Shown in pieces: positions 53,995 through 62,900 of a DNA stretch of 64,000 nucleotides. Made by a program: the position numbers and the translations under genes. Each line of letters opens with the position of its first letter. Within the stretch, counting starts at the first letter, position 1. The DNA comes from Dysgonamonadaceae bacterium (GTDB lineage: Bacteria; Bacteroidota; Bacteroidia; Bacteroidales; Azobacteroidaceae). The notes beneath the pieces are model-generated. The model was not told the origin of the DNA. It saw only the letters and a program-made list of their open reading frames with translations, and ran no database searches. The stretch is taken from positions 1-64,000 of the forward strand of contig JAISUK010000062.1 of assembly GCA_031272075.1 (NCBI GenBank). Reading direction: 5' to 3'.

Positions 53995-55988
53995 AGGTCA
54001 TGTATTGGAAATACTGTATTATCTGCTTATTGTTGATGCCCATTGGTTTAGCCGCTCAAAAGCAATTCCGGCTCAATTCGCCAAACAACAAGATCGCCGT
54101 TGAAATCGATATCAACCTAGAATTGCAATATGCTATTTTCCATGACGGAGACGAATTGATCAGCAAATCGCCGATCGCTGTCATGCTCGAAAACGGGATG
54201 TCGTTCGGCATTGCTCCGAAATTGCAAAAATACGATAAACGGCATGTGGACAACAAAATCTATCCTCCTGTATATAAGAAGAAAGAAATTACAGATTGTT
54301 ACAACGAATTGAACCTCCGATTCAAGGGCAATTATGCCGTTGTTTTCAGGGCTTACGACGACGGGGTGGCTTACCGCTTCGTCTATACCGGAAAAGATCC
54401 CGTCATCGTCAACGAAGAACGGGTGCAATTCAATCTGCCTGCCGACAACACGGTATATCTCCCATACGTGAAACCACGGGAGAAGGACGGAACGCTCAAT
54501 GCGCAGTTTTACAGCGCGTTTCAAAATCTGTACGTCCATATCCCTGTTTCGCAGTGGGATAAGAAGCGCTTGGCCTTCGCGCCGGTGTTGATTGATGGGG
54601 CAAACAACAAGAAAATCTGTGTGACGGAAGCGGATTTAATGGATTATCCGGGCATGTATTTGTCGAATTTCGATGGTTCGACTACCATCAAGGGCGTGTT
54701 CCCGCCCTACCCCAAAACGGTCGTGCAGGCCGTTAGAGGACTGAAAGGCGAGGTGAAAGAGCGGGAATCCTATATAGCAAAACTGCAGGGCAATGCCAGC
54801 CTGCCTTGGCGGGCGCTGATCATTGCAGAACAAGATAAAGAATTGCTCGACAACGACCTGATCTACAAATTAGCTACGCCTGCCTACGAATCGGACTATT
54901 CCTGGATAAAGCCGGGGAAAGTCGCTTGGGATTGGTGGAATAACTGGAACCTCTCGCAGGTGGATTTTGAGACGGGAATCAATAACGATACGTATAAATA
55001 TTATATTGATTTTGCTTCCAGAAATGGCATTGAATATGTCATCCTGGACGAGGGATGGTCGGTCTACGGCAAAGCAGACCTTTACCAGGTGGTGCCGGAA
55101 ATCAACCTGGAAGAACTGATCGCTTACGCTGCAGCCAGAAATGTCGGGATCATCCTCTGGGCAGGATATTTCGCTTTCGATAAAGACATGGAGGGGATAT
55201 GCCGACATTATGCGAAGATGGGTGTCAAGGGCTTCAAACTGGATTTTATGGACAGGGACGATCAGTTGATGGTGGATTTCCATCGAAGAGCGGCAGAGAT
55301 TGCCGGCAAATACAAGCTGATGATAGATTTCCATGGCACTTACAAACCGACGGGATTGCAGCGCACTTATCCCAACGTAGTCAATTTTGAAGGCGTGCAT
55401 GGTTCGGAAGAAATGAAGTGGATGGCCGACACGACAAATCAGGTGGAATACGATGTGACGGTGCCGTTTATTCGCATGGTGGCCGGTCCGATTGATTATA
55501 CGCAAGGCGCCATGAAGAACGCCAATAAAACCAATTACAGGTCGATCTACTACGAACCGATGAGCCAAGGCACCCGCTGTCGGCAATTGGCGTTGTATGT
55601 GGTGCTGGAATCGCCGCTGAATATGCTTTGCGACAGCCCCACAAACTATCTCAAAGAGCAGGAATCCACCTCTTTTATTGCCGGAATACCTACTGTATGG
55701 GACGAGACAATCGCCTTAGACGGGAAAATCGGCGAATACGTCTCCATCGCCCGCAGATCGGGATCGGTGTGGTATGTGGCAGCATTGACCAATTGGGATG
55801 AGCGCGAGTTGGAGTTGGATTTGTCCTTTCTCCCCGGTGACGGATACCGGCTCGATATCTTTCAGGATGGCGTCAATGCCGACAAGGTGGCCACAGACTA
55901 CGCCCGAAAGCATATATCGTTGCCTGCGGATAAAAAGTTGAGAGTAAAACTGGCATCCGGCGGCGGGTTTATCGCAAAAATAGAATAG
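53991..55988 (+). CDS. GH97 glycoside hydrolase, retaining (alpha-galactosidase type), PUL2
   Basis: A 665-residue periplasmic enzyme with a signal peptide, an N-terminal beta-sandwich (about 25-275; SPNNKIAVEIDI), the catalytic barrel with KVAWDWWNNWN (about 305-315), YVILDEGWS, and FKLDFMDRDDQ with a candidate nucleophile Asp418, plus HGTYKPTGLQRTYPN. Inverting GH97 enzymes such as SusB have no acid at this position, whereas retaining ones have Asp and include alpha-galactosidases; so alpha-galactosidase is the better call. A C-terminal beta domain closes the chain. Confidence 0.9.
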   Translation: MKVMYWKYCIICLLLMPIGLAAQKQFRLNSPNNKIAVEIDINLELQYAIFHDGDELISKSPIAVMLENGMSFGIAPKLQKYDKRHVDNKIYPPVYKKKEITDCYNELNLRFKGNYAVVFRAYDDGVAYRFVYTGKDPVIVNEERVQFNLPADNTVYLPYVKPREKDGTLNAQFYSAFQNLYVHIPVSQWDKKRLAFAPVLIDGANNKKICVTEADLMDYPGMYLSNFDGSTTIKGVFPPYPKTVVQAVRGLKGEVKERESYIAKLQGNASLPWRALIIAEQDKELLDNDLIYKLATPAYESDYSWIKPGKVAWDWWNNWNLSQVDFETGINNDTYKYYIDFASRNGIEYVILDEGWSVYGKADLYQVVPEINLEELIAYAAARNVGIILWAGYFAFDKDMEGICRHYAKMGVKGFKLDFMDRDDQLMVDFHRRAAEIAGKYKLMIDFHGTYKPTGLQRTYPNVVNFEGVHGSEEMKWMADTTNQVEYDVTVPFIRMVAGPIDYTQGAMKNANKTNYRSIYYEPMSQGTRCRQLALYVVLESPLNMLCDSPTNYLKEQESTSFIAGIPTVWDETIALDGKIGEYVSIARRSGSVWYVAALTNWDERELELDLSFLPGDGYRLDIFQDGVNADKVATDYARKHISLPADKKLRVKLASGGGFIAKIE

Positions 55989-56022
55989 AAATTGAGAGTG
56001 AATCATCCTAATTATAGTATAT

Positions 56023-59000
56023 ATGAAAAGAGAAACAAAAAATCTAAAAACCTTGGTGTTGATATCGCTTTTGTTGGCTATATCGATACCTGCGTCCTTT
56101 GGTGCCGATTACAAGACGGACACCAAAGAACAAACGAATACTGTTGCAGAAACGACAGTGATTGATCAAACTGCTCAATCGAAAGTGATTACCGGAACGG
56201 TAATCGACAGCGAAGGAGGCCCTGTAGTGGGAGCTACCGTTGCGATAAAAGGCACTACCAATGCCACCATCACGGATATCGACGGTCATTTCTCACTCAG
56301 AAATGTCAACGAGGAAGACATTTTGCTCGTGACGTTTATCGGCTACAAAGAGGAAGAAATTCCGGTGCAAGGCAGGAACAGCTTTGTGGTCATGCTGAAA
56401 TTGAAACCGGTGGATGTGGAAGACATCGTGATCGTTGGATTCGGCACCCAGAAGAAAGAATCGGTGGTCGGCGCGATCTCTACCGTCAAACCGGCAGACT
56501 TGCAACGCGTCCCGGTGCGTTCACTGACACAGGTGCTGGCAGGAAATCTTTCGGGTTTGATCTCCTTACAGTCATCCGGTGAGCCGGGCAAAGACGACGC
56601 CCAATTCTGGATTCGCGGGATTTCTACCTTCACCGGCAGTCAGACCCCACTGGTGCTGGTTGACGGGATTGAACGTCCGTTGGAAAATGTCGACCCGCTC
56701 GAAATCGAATCGTTCAGCGTATTGAAAGACGCCAGTGCAACAGCGGTTTATGGTGTGCGAGGCGCCAACGGGGTAATCCTGATCAATACGAAACGGGGAT
56801 TCGACGGGAAGCCGAAATTGGAAGCGCGCGTCGAGCAGGGATTTACTTCTCCGACCAAACGGCTGAAGTTTGTCGATGCGGCAACGCGATCGATGCTGTT
56901 TAACGAAGCGGTAAAAAATTCCAATTCTTCCGAATCGTTGAAATACCTTGACTCCGAAATAGAAGCGATGCGAACCGGCTCCGACCCCGAATTGTATCCG
57001 AATGTCGACTGGCAGGAGTTGTTGATGCGCGATATTTCCTATTCCGAAAAGATCAGTGTCAATTTTTCGGGAGGCGGAAAAAATGCCAAATACTACACTG
57101 CGGTCTCGTTTTATAACCAGGATGGACAATACACCGTCAATCCGGGAGATTATTCCTGGGTAAGTCCAACAATCGGGGCTTTCGGCACCAATGTCAATTA
57201 CAAACGTTACAACTTCCGCACCAATGTCGATATGGATGTTACCAAGACCACTGTGGTCACAGTCGGATTGTGGGGAAATATCCAGGAAAACATCGAACCT
57301 CAGGACGGCGGATCGGCAGCCATCTACCGCGATATTATCAATGCTGCACCCAATGCTTTTCCTGCAATATTGAAAGACGGCAGGTATGCAGGCAGGATTG
57401 GGTTGAATAACCCCTACAATTTATTGACTCAAAAAGGGTATACCTCCACCACTACCAACGACTTGCGCGCCAATATGTCGATTGAACAGGATTTTTCTTT
57501 CCTCACGCCGGCATTGAAAGGACTGAAGTGGATTGTGCGTTACGCTTACGATGCCATCAACTACAACAATGCGATTCGCGCCCGCACAATCAACTACTTC
57601 ACGCCGATTGGTCGCAATCCGGTTGACAATTCGTTGGAAGTCCAGGAAGAAGACGCTTCCAGCTATATGGACTATATGAATTATTCGTCCAGCGCCTGGG
57701 GCAACAAGACGCAATATTTTGAAGGCTCGCTCAATTACGAGGGGAAGTTCAAAGACAAACATGATGTAGGCGCTTTGTTCTTGTTTTATACCAAGAATTA
57801 TAAGACAAACACTGCAGGCGATTACCTGAGCAGTTTGCCGAACAAATCGCTCGGCATTTCGGGCAGGGTGACCTACGCTTACAGCAACCGTTATCTGCTG
57901 GAATTGAACTTGGGCTACAATGGTTCCGAAAACTTCCCGAAAGGGAACCGGATGGGGTTCTTTCCGGCCATTGCAGCAGGATGGGTCGTCAGCGAAGAGG
58001 CTTTCATGAAAAACCAACAGTTGATCGACTGGTTCAAATTGCGTGCTTCGGTCGGACAGGTTGGTAACGGCGATATTCCCAGCACACGGTTTGCCTACCT
58101 GGGTACGATTGACAGTGCCAATGGCTGGGGACAATATTATGCCGGTTGGGGGTTGAATTACGACAAAAGCGCTTCCGGACTTGCCGAAAGCCGTCTCGCC
58201 TCCGAAGATGTCACCTGGGAGGTCTCTACCAAGTATAACCTGGGTGTGGAATTGGGCATCTTCAACGGCCTGCGTCTGAATACCGATATTTTTTATGAAA
58301 ACCGCGACAATATCTTTATTCAACCGCAGACTTCCATCGTCACCGGATATCCGGTAACCATCTACCAAAACTTGGGCGTCATGGAAAACAAGGGTTTTGA
58401 AATCTCAGGAGAGTACATGAAACAACTGAATAAAGATTTGATGGTTTCACTCAGAGGAAATTATACTTTTGCGCGCAACATCATCAAAGAAGACAAACAG
58501 TTCTACGCTTACGATTGGCAAAACAGAAGGGGGTCGCGCTACGGCACGCTCCAAGGTTACAGAGCCATGCACCTGTTTACACAGGACGAATTAGACGCAC
58601 TCCCGGATTATTATACGCAGTTTAACCTGACAAAGACACAGTTGCAACCCGGCGACATTCGTTATGAAGACCTCAACGACGACGGCAAAATCACGGAAAC
58701 AGACATGACGTGGATCGGCAATCCCCGTACCGCGCCGGAAATCGTGTACGGCTTCGGCGCCACGGTCTCGTATAAGCAATTTGACGTCTCTTTTCTGTGC
58801 CAGGGAGCGGCCAACCGTTCGACTTACCTGAGCGCCGCCTGGTATTTTCAACCTTTCCAGGCTGACCGCGAACCCAAATACATGGGAAATGTGATGACGA
58901 TCTTCCTCGACAGGTGGAACGAAAACAATCAGAATCCCAACGCTTTTTCTCCCCGCTTGTCCTATGGAGCAAATGTAAACAACTACAAGACATCTACCTG

Positions 59001-59229
59001 GTGGTTGAGAGACGCCGACTACCTGCGGCTGAAAAACCTGGAGTTGGGATATACCATCCCGAAAGATTTCTCCAAGAAATACCATGTGCAGACGGCCAGG
59101 ATTTATGCTTCCGCATTCAATCTGTTGACGTTAAGCAAGTTTTATAACGATTTCTGGGATCCTGAAACCGGAGCAGATGCTTATCCGCTCCAGCGACAGA
59201 TATTCGTAGGTCTCAATCTAACATTCTAA
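56023..59229 (+). CDS. SusC/RagA TonB-dependent importer, PUL2
   Basis: A 1068-residue outer-membrane importer: signal peptide (about 1-28), carboxypeptidase-regulatory-like domain (about 50-130; ITGTVIDSEGGPVVGATV), plug with FWIRGISTF, LVLVDGIERP and SVLKDASATAVYGVRGANG (about 140-260), and a long barrel ending in QIFVGLNLTF. Unlike the PUL1 SusC it lacks an STN domain, matching the absence of sigma/FecR genes and the use of a DUF6377 regulator. It starts 34 bp after the GH97 stop. Confidence 0.96.
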   Translation: MKRETKNLKTLVLISLLLAISIPASFGADYKTDTKEQTNTVAETTVIDQTAQSKVITGTVIDSEGGPVVGATVAIKGTTNATITDIDGHFSLRNVNEEDILLVTFIGYKEEEIPVQGRNSFVVMLKLKPVDVEDIVIVGFGTQKKESVVGAISTVKPADLQRVPVRSLTQVLAGNLSGLISLQSSGEPGKDDAQFWIRGISTFTGSQTPLVLVDGIERPLENVDPLEIESFSVLKDASATAVYGVRGANGVILINTKRGFDGKPKLEARVEQGFTSPTKRLKFVDAATRSMLFNEAVKNSNSSESLKYLDSEIEAMRTGSDPELYPNVDWQELLMRDISYSEKISVNFSGGGKNAKYYTAVSFYNQDGQYTVNPGDYSWVSPTIGAFGTNVNYKRYNFRTNVDMDVTKTTVVTVGLWGNIQENIEPQDGGSAAIYRDIINAAPNAFPAILKDGRYAGRIGLNNPYNLLTQKGYTSTTTNDLRANMSIEQDFSFLTPALKGLKWIVRYAYDAINYNNAIRARTINYFTPIGRNPVDNSLEVQEEDASSYMDYMNYSSSAWGNKTQYFEGSLNYEGKFKDKHDVGALFLFYTKNYKTNTAGDYLSSLPNKSLGISGRVTYAYSNRYLLELNLGYNGSENFPKGNRMGFFPAIAAGWVVSEEAFMKNQQLIDWFKLRASVGQVGNGDIPSTRFAYLGTIDSANGWGQYYAGWGLNYDKSASGLAESRLASEDVTWEVSTKYNLGVELGIFNGLRLNTDIFYENRDNIFIQPQTSIVTGYPVTIYQNLGVMENKGFEISGEYMKQLNKDLMVSLRGNYTFARNIIKEDKQFYAYDWQNRRGSRYGTLQGYRAMHLFTQDELDALPDYYTQFNLTKTQLQPGDIRYEDLNDDGKITETDMTWIGNPRTAPEIVYGFGATVSYKQFDVSFLCQGAANRSTYLSAAWYFQPFQADREPKYMGNVMTIFLDRWNENNQNPNAFSPRLSYGANVNNYKTSTWWLRDADYLRLKNLELGYTIPKDFSKKYHVQTARIYASAFNLLTLSKFYNDFWDPETGADAYPLQRQIFVGLNLTF

Positions 59230-59325
59230 AAAATTTATGTTTATGAAACGAGCACGATTTTCAAACATCCAAGTGGATGACAATAATGACATGCGAGTTC
59301 CATACGACCTTTTAAAAACAAATTA

Positions 59326-59332
59326 TTGACGT
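59326..59332 (+). promoter_or_regulatory. TTGACGT leader motif at a surface-lipoprotein start
   Basis: TTGACGT lies directly before the ATG of PUL2 susD. The same seven bases directly precede the ATG at 61191 (61184-61190), at 62901 (62894-62900) and at 41229 on the minus strand (41236 to 41230). All four genes encode surface lipoproteins. No Shine-Dalgarno sequence is present. Confidence 0.5.
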
Positions 59333-61165
59333 ATGAAAACAAAATTATATGCAATTGTAGCGCTTTCGACGATGTTGTCATTCTTTTCCTGTTCAAATTA
59401 TCTGGACATTGACCCGGAAGAATTGAATACCATCGAGAAAGTCTTTTCGTCAAGGACGGAAACAATTAAATGGTACAACACCCTTTACAACGATAACAAT
59501 TCGACTACCAATCACTGGTATGTACAGAATATCCATACTGCCGACCAGATTCCTTATTTCTGGTGCGACGATGATGCGATCAACCTGCTCAGCTCCGGAT
59601 TGTCTAATGTGTCGAAAGGTCTGACCAGTCCTGAGAATCCCAATCCGGCGGGCAAAGACCTGTATTCGATGTACTACAAAGGCATCCGACATGCGAATAT
59701 TTTTCTGGAAAATATTGACCAGTGTCAGGAAATGGGAGAATTGGAGAAACGTCGCTACATCGCCGAAGCGCGTTTCATGCGGGCGATGTTTCATTTCTGG
59801 GTGCTTCGGATGCACGGCCCGATCCGGATACAAGATTCGAGCATCAGCGTTTCGGAAGTCACCAATCAATATCCGCGCAACACCCTGGATGATTGTGTGA
59901 AATGGATCTTAAGCGAATTTGAATTTGCTATCAACAATGGACTGAATCAAACACAGTCGAACGAAGAACTCGGCTTCCCGACGATCGGCGCCGCCAAAGC
60001 CATGAAATCACGATTGCTGTTGTTGGCGGCCAGCCAGCTGTATAACGGGAATGCTACCTTTAAGAATTGGACGAACAAAGACGGAACGCCCTTGTTGTAT
60101 GCCCAATACGACAGAGAAAGATGGAAAGCGGCGGCGGATGCTGCAAAAGAAGTGATCGACATGCCGATCTATTCGCTGAAGATGCCGAGCGATCCGAAGG
60201 ATTTTATGAATGTGGTAGACAATTACCGCTCGATCACGACTACCTGGAATGACGAAATTATCTGGGGACAGCCCAGCACTACCCAGTGGTATTCCCGCAA
60301 CTCTATGCCCGGCGCATGGTATGGATGGAACGCTCGAAATTCGGTGACGATCGACCTTGTGAATGATTATTTCATGGCGGATGGATCCGTAGCGCGCCCG
60401 CTGGAAGAGTGGTTCGCTAATAAACAGTTCTCTACTGCCGACGGCAATGGCACCAAAGCCAACACTTTCTGGATGTTTGTCGGACGGGAAGCTCGTTTCT
60501 ATGCTTCTTTGCATTTTCCCAACCAGTATCTGACGTATGCCTACTCCACCACATCGGCGGATAAACGCTGGAAATATGTTGATTTCTGGTATGCCGGAGA
60601 AAGCGGCTATTCGCATACGCCGGGCGATAAGAACTCTTCCGGATTTTCCGTCAGGAAGAACATCCCGATGGACATGCAGACCGACAAGGAAACCTCTTCG
60701 GATACCTGGAACCTGAAGATTCCATTCCCGCATATCCGATTGGGAGAGATTTATCTGAATTATTGCGAAGCCATCAACGAATATGAAGGTCAAGGAGGCC
60801 ATGCCAAATTGTTGCCTTATCTGAATCAGATACGCAACCGGGTGGGATTGCCGAGCTATACCGGCAATTATACACAAGATGAGATGCGAGAAATGATCCG
60901 GCACGAACGCCGCCTGGAACTCGCTTTTGAATGTCAGCGCTTCTTCGATGTCCGCAGGTGGTTTATCGGACACGGACCTTCGGGGCTTTTCAATCAGCCC
61001 GCTTATGGATTAGACATGACACGGGGAGAACATGCCACCGACCCTTCTTTCTTCTCGCTTGTCAAACTACAAGACAGGGTATTTCGGCTGGAACATTACT
61101 TTTTGCCTATCGCTTCCTCTGAAGTAACCATGAATACAGAATTGGTTCAAGCGCCGTTTTATTGA
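59333..61165 (+). CDS. SusD/RagB-family glycan-binding lipoprotein, PUL2
   Basis: A 610-residue surface lipoprotein with lipobox FFSC (Cys20) followed by SNYLDIDPEE. It has SusD landmarks: AEARFMRAMFHFWVLRMHG (about 142-160), a Trp/Tyr-rich binding core, IRLGEIYLNYCEAINEYE (about 468-485), RRLELAFECQRFFDVRRW (about 524-541) and the ending with LPIASSEV. It should form the lid of the preceding SusC. TTGACGT abuts the start codon. Confidence 0.95.
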   Translation: MKTKLYAIVALSTMLSFFSCSNYLDIDPEELNTIEKVFSSRTETIKWYNTLYNDNNSTTNHWYVQNIHTADQIPYFWCDDDAINLLSSGLSNVSKGLTSPENPNPAGKDLYSMYYKGIRHANIFLENIDQCQEMGELEKRRYIAEARFMRAMFHFWVLRMHGPIRIQDSSISVSEVTNQYPRNTLDDCVKWILSEFEFAINNGLNQTQSNEELGFPTIGAAKAMKSRLLLLAASQLYNGNATFKNWTNKDGTPLLYAQYDRERWKAAADAAKEVIDMPIYSLKMPSDPKDFMNVVDNYRSITTTWNDEIIWGQPSTTQWYSRNSMPGAWYGWNARNSVTIDLVNDYFMADGSVARPLEEWFANKQFSTADGNGTKANTFWMFVGREARFYASLHFPNQYLTYAYSTTSADKRWKYVDFWYAGESGYSHTPGDKNSSGFSVRKNIPMDMQTDKETSSDTWNLKIPFPHIRLGEIYLNYCEAINEYEGQGGHAKLLPYLNQIRNRVGLPSYTGNYTQDEMREMIRHERRLELAFECQRFFDVRRWFIGHGPSGLFNQPAYGLDMTRGEHATDPSFFSLVKLQDRVFRLEHYFLPIASSEVTMNTELVQAPFY

Positions 61166-61190
61166 TTAATATATTGAAAATTTTTGACGT

Positions 61191-62852
61191 ATGAAAAATA
61201 TGAAACTTTTATCATGCTGTGTGTGGATACTCTTCACAATGGCCACATGCAGTTTTGAACAGGACCCGATCGTCATCCATAACAACATCTCTTTTGAATC
61301 TTATGGATTGACGTATCTGAATACGATTTCTATTTATCCGAACGATCATCAGGTCATCAACCTGGTGAGAACGCAAGGATTATCGAAAGACGTCGTCGTA
61401 GACATCCTCATCGATAAAGCAATCATCGATGAATACAATGAATTGAACTCCGCTTCGCTCGTCGAATTGCCTGCGAAATATTATGAATTGCCTGCAACGG
61501 CGACATTCAATAAGGAGACAAAAGTGATGGAAATCCCGATCGACATCAAATCTTCTTTGCTCTACAGTGAAGTCGGCGCCAATCTGAAGAATATGGTGAT
61601 TCCGATCCGAATTGCGCCGAATGTCGATCTGGCAATCGAAGATTATAAACTGCAAGCACTGGTCAGGATCGATGTGTATCAGCCGACATTGGATGTGCAG
61701 ATTCCGGCGTATGACCAGAGCTATTTGTTTATCGGAGGCGTCCAGGTAACCCGTCATTTCGAGTTTACCGCGCTTTCCAATTTCACGACCCTCGAAACGG
61801 GGAAAGTGCGGATAACCGCAAGTCAGCAAGATGTAGACGCCTACAATCAGGAAAACGGAACCGACTACGTGTTGTTGCCCAGCTCCGTTTATTCTTTAAG
61901 CATCAAAAGTTTTGACGTTGAAAACCTGACATTGCCGTTTGATGTGTCGTTGGCATGCTCCGATTTGGATTTCACGAAGACTTATTTGTTGCCGCTGCGC
62001 ATCGAAAGTGAGGATTATACGGTCTCGCAATACAAGCCGGTTTACGTCGTCATCTCCATCCAGAGCATCATCATTACTTTGCAGGAAAGTGTAGACAGAC
62101 TGGAGTACTCCAATAAAACCTCCCACCTTATTCCGTTTACTTTCAAGATGAATGCGGTCATCAATGATCCGGAACCACTCAAATTGACGTATCGACCGGA
62201 ATTGGTTACGTCGTATAATGCGGAAAATGGAACGGCTTACACCGCCATCAGTGCCGGATTGCTGACAATCCCTGAAATATCCCTCGATGGGGGAGAAATG
62301 AGCGCTGTCGTGAATGTGGCGGCGAATCTGAGTGACGTAGCATTTGAAACGGAGTTCTTGCTCCCGTTCCAGATCGATAAATCCATCCTGGTGGAAGGAA
62401 CGCAATTGCCGGATGAAATATTCTATGTACGGCTGAAAAAGACCATGTACGGATTATATTCTCCGTCAGCGCCTCCGGGATATTCCAATTACAGTACGAA
62501 CTACATGAACTCTGCCGGCGCAGGAAATCTGGTGAACGACTATATCCTCACGGATGAATATCCCTATATGTTCAAGTATTGGACCTGGGGACACGGATTT
62601 TTCTGGAAGATTTTGTGGGATCAGAACTACAACAATGATCCTACAAAGAAGAAAATCTCCTGCTTCAGCACCGTCACGAGTGGACTTTCCACTCAGGAGC
62701 AGATTGACTTTGTCTATGACAACAACAGTTATTTCGACATGACGACAGGGGAAATCATCCTGATCTTCAAGTATTATTACAGTCAGTCGGACAAAGACAG
62801 CAGTAAACCCCAAAATATTTGGGTAAAATGGACAGATCTTAAAGCACCCTAA
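61191..62852 (+). CDS. DUF1735-type surface glycan-binding lipoprotein, PUL2
   Basis: A 553-residue lipoprotein with lipobox MATC (Cys20). Three repeated immunoglobulin-like segments are visible (about 30-155, 165-290 and 300-420), each with a pattern such as VDAYNQENGTDYVLLPSSVYSL or VTSYNAENGTAYTAI, characteristic of DUF1735 (BT_3987-type) domains. The C-terminal about 120 residues are Trp/Tyr-rich and may bind glycan. Its place after susD is typical of PUL glycan-binding proteins. TTGACGT abuts the start. Confidence 0.85.
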   Translation: MKNMKLLSCCVWILFTMATCSFEQDPIVIHNNISFESYGLTYLNTISIYPNDHQVINLVRTQGLSKDVVVDILIDKAIIDEYNELNSASLVELPAKYYELPATATFNKETKVMEIPIDIKSSLLYSEVGANLKNMVIPIRIAPNVDLAIEDYKLQALVRIDVYQPTLDVQIPAYDQSYLFIGGVQVTRHFEFTALSNFTTLETGKVRITASQQDVDAYNQENGTDYVLLPSSVYSLSIKSFDVENLTLPFDVSLACSDLDFTKTYLLPLRIESEDYTVSQYKPVYVVISIQSIIITLQESVDRLEYSNKTSHLIPFTFKMNAVINDPEPLKLTYRPELVTSYNAENGTAYTAISAGLLTIPEISLDGGEMSAVVNVAANLSDVAFETEFLLPFQIDKSILVEGTQLPDEIFYVRLKKTMYGLYSPSAPPGYSNYSTNYMNSAGAGNLVNDYILTDEYPYMFKYWTWGHGFFWKILWDQNYNNDPTKKKISCFSTVTSGLSTQEQIDFVYDNNSYFDMTTGEIILIFKYYYSQSDKDSSKPQNIWVKWTDLKAP

Positions 62853-62900
62853 ACAAGTTAATAATGAATGCGGCCGCAAGGCCGCATTCTACTTTGACGT

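Noticed and set aside
57421-58368. Long minus-strand frame (315 codons) inside PUL2 susC
   Set aside because: Antisense shadow of a clear TonB-dependent importer.
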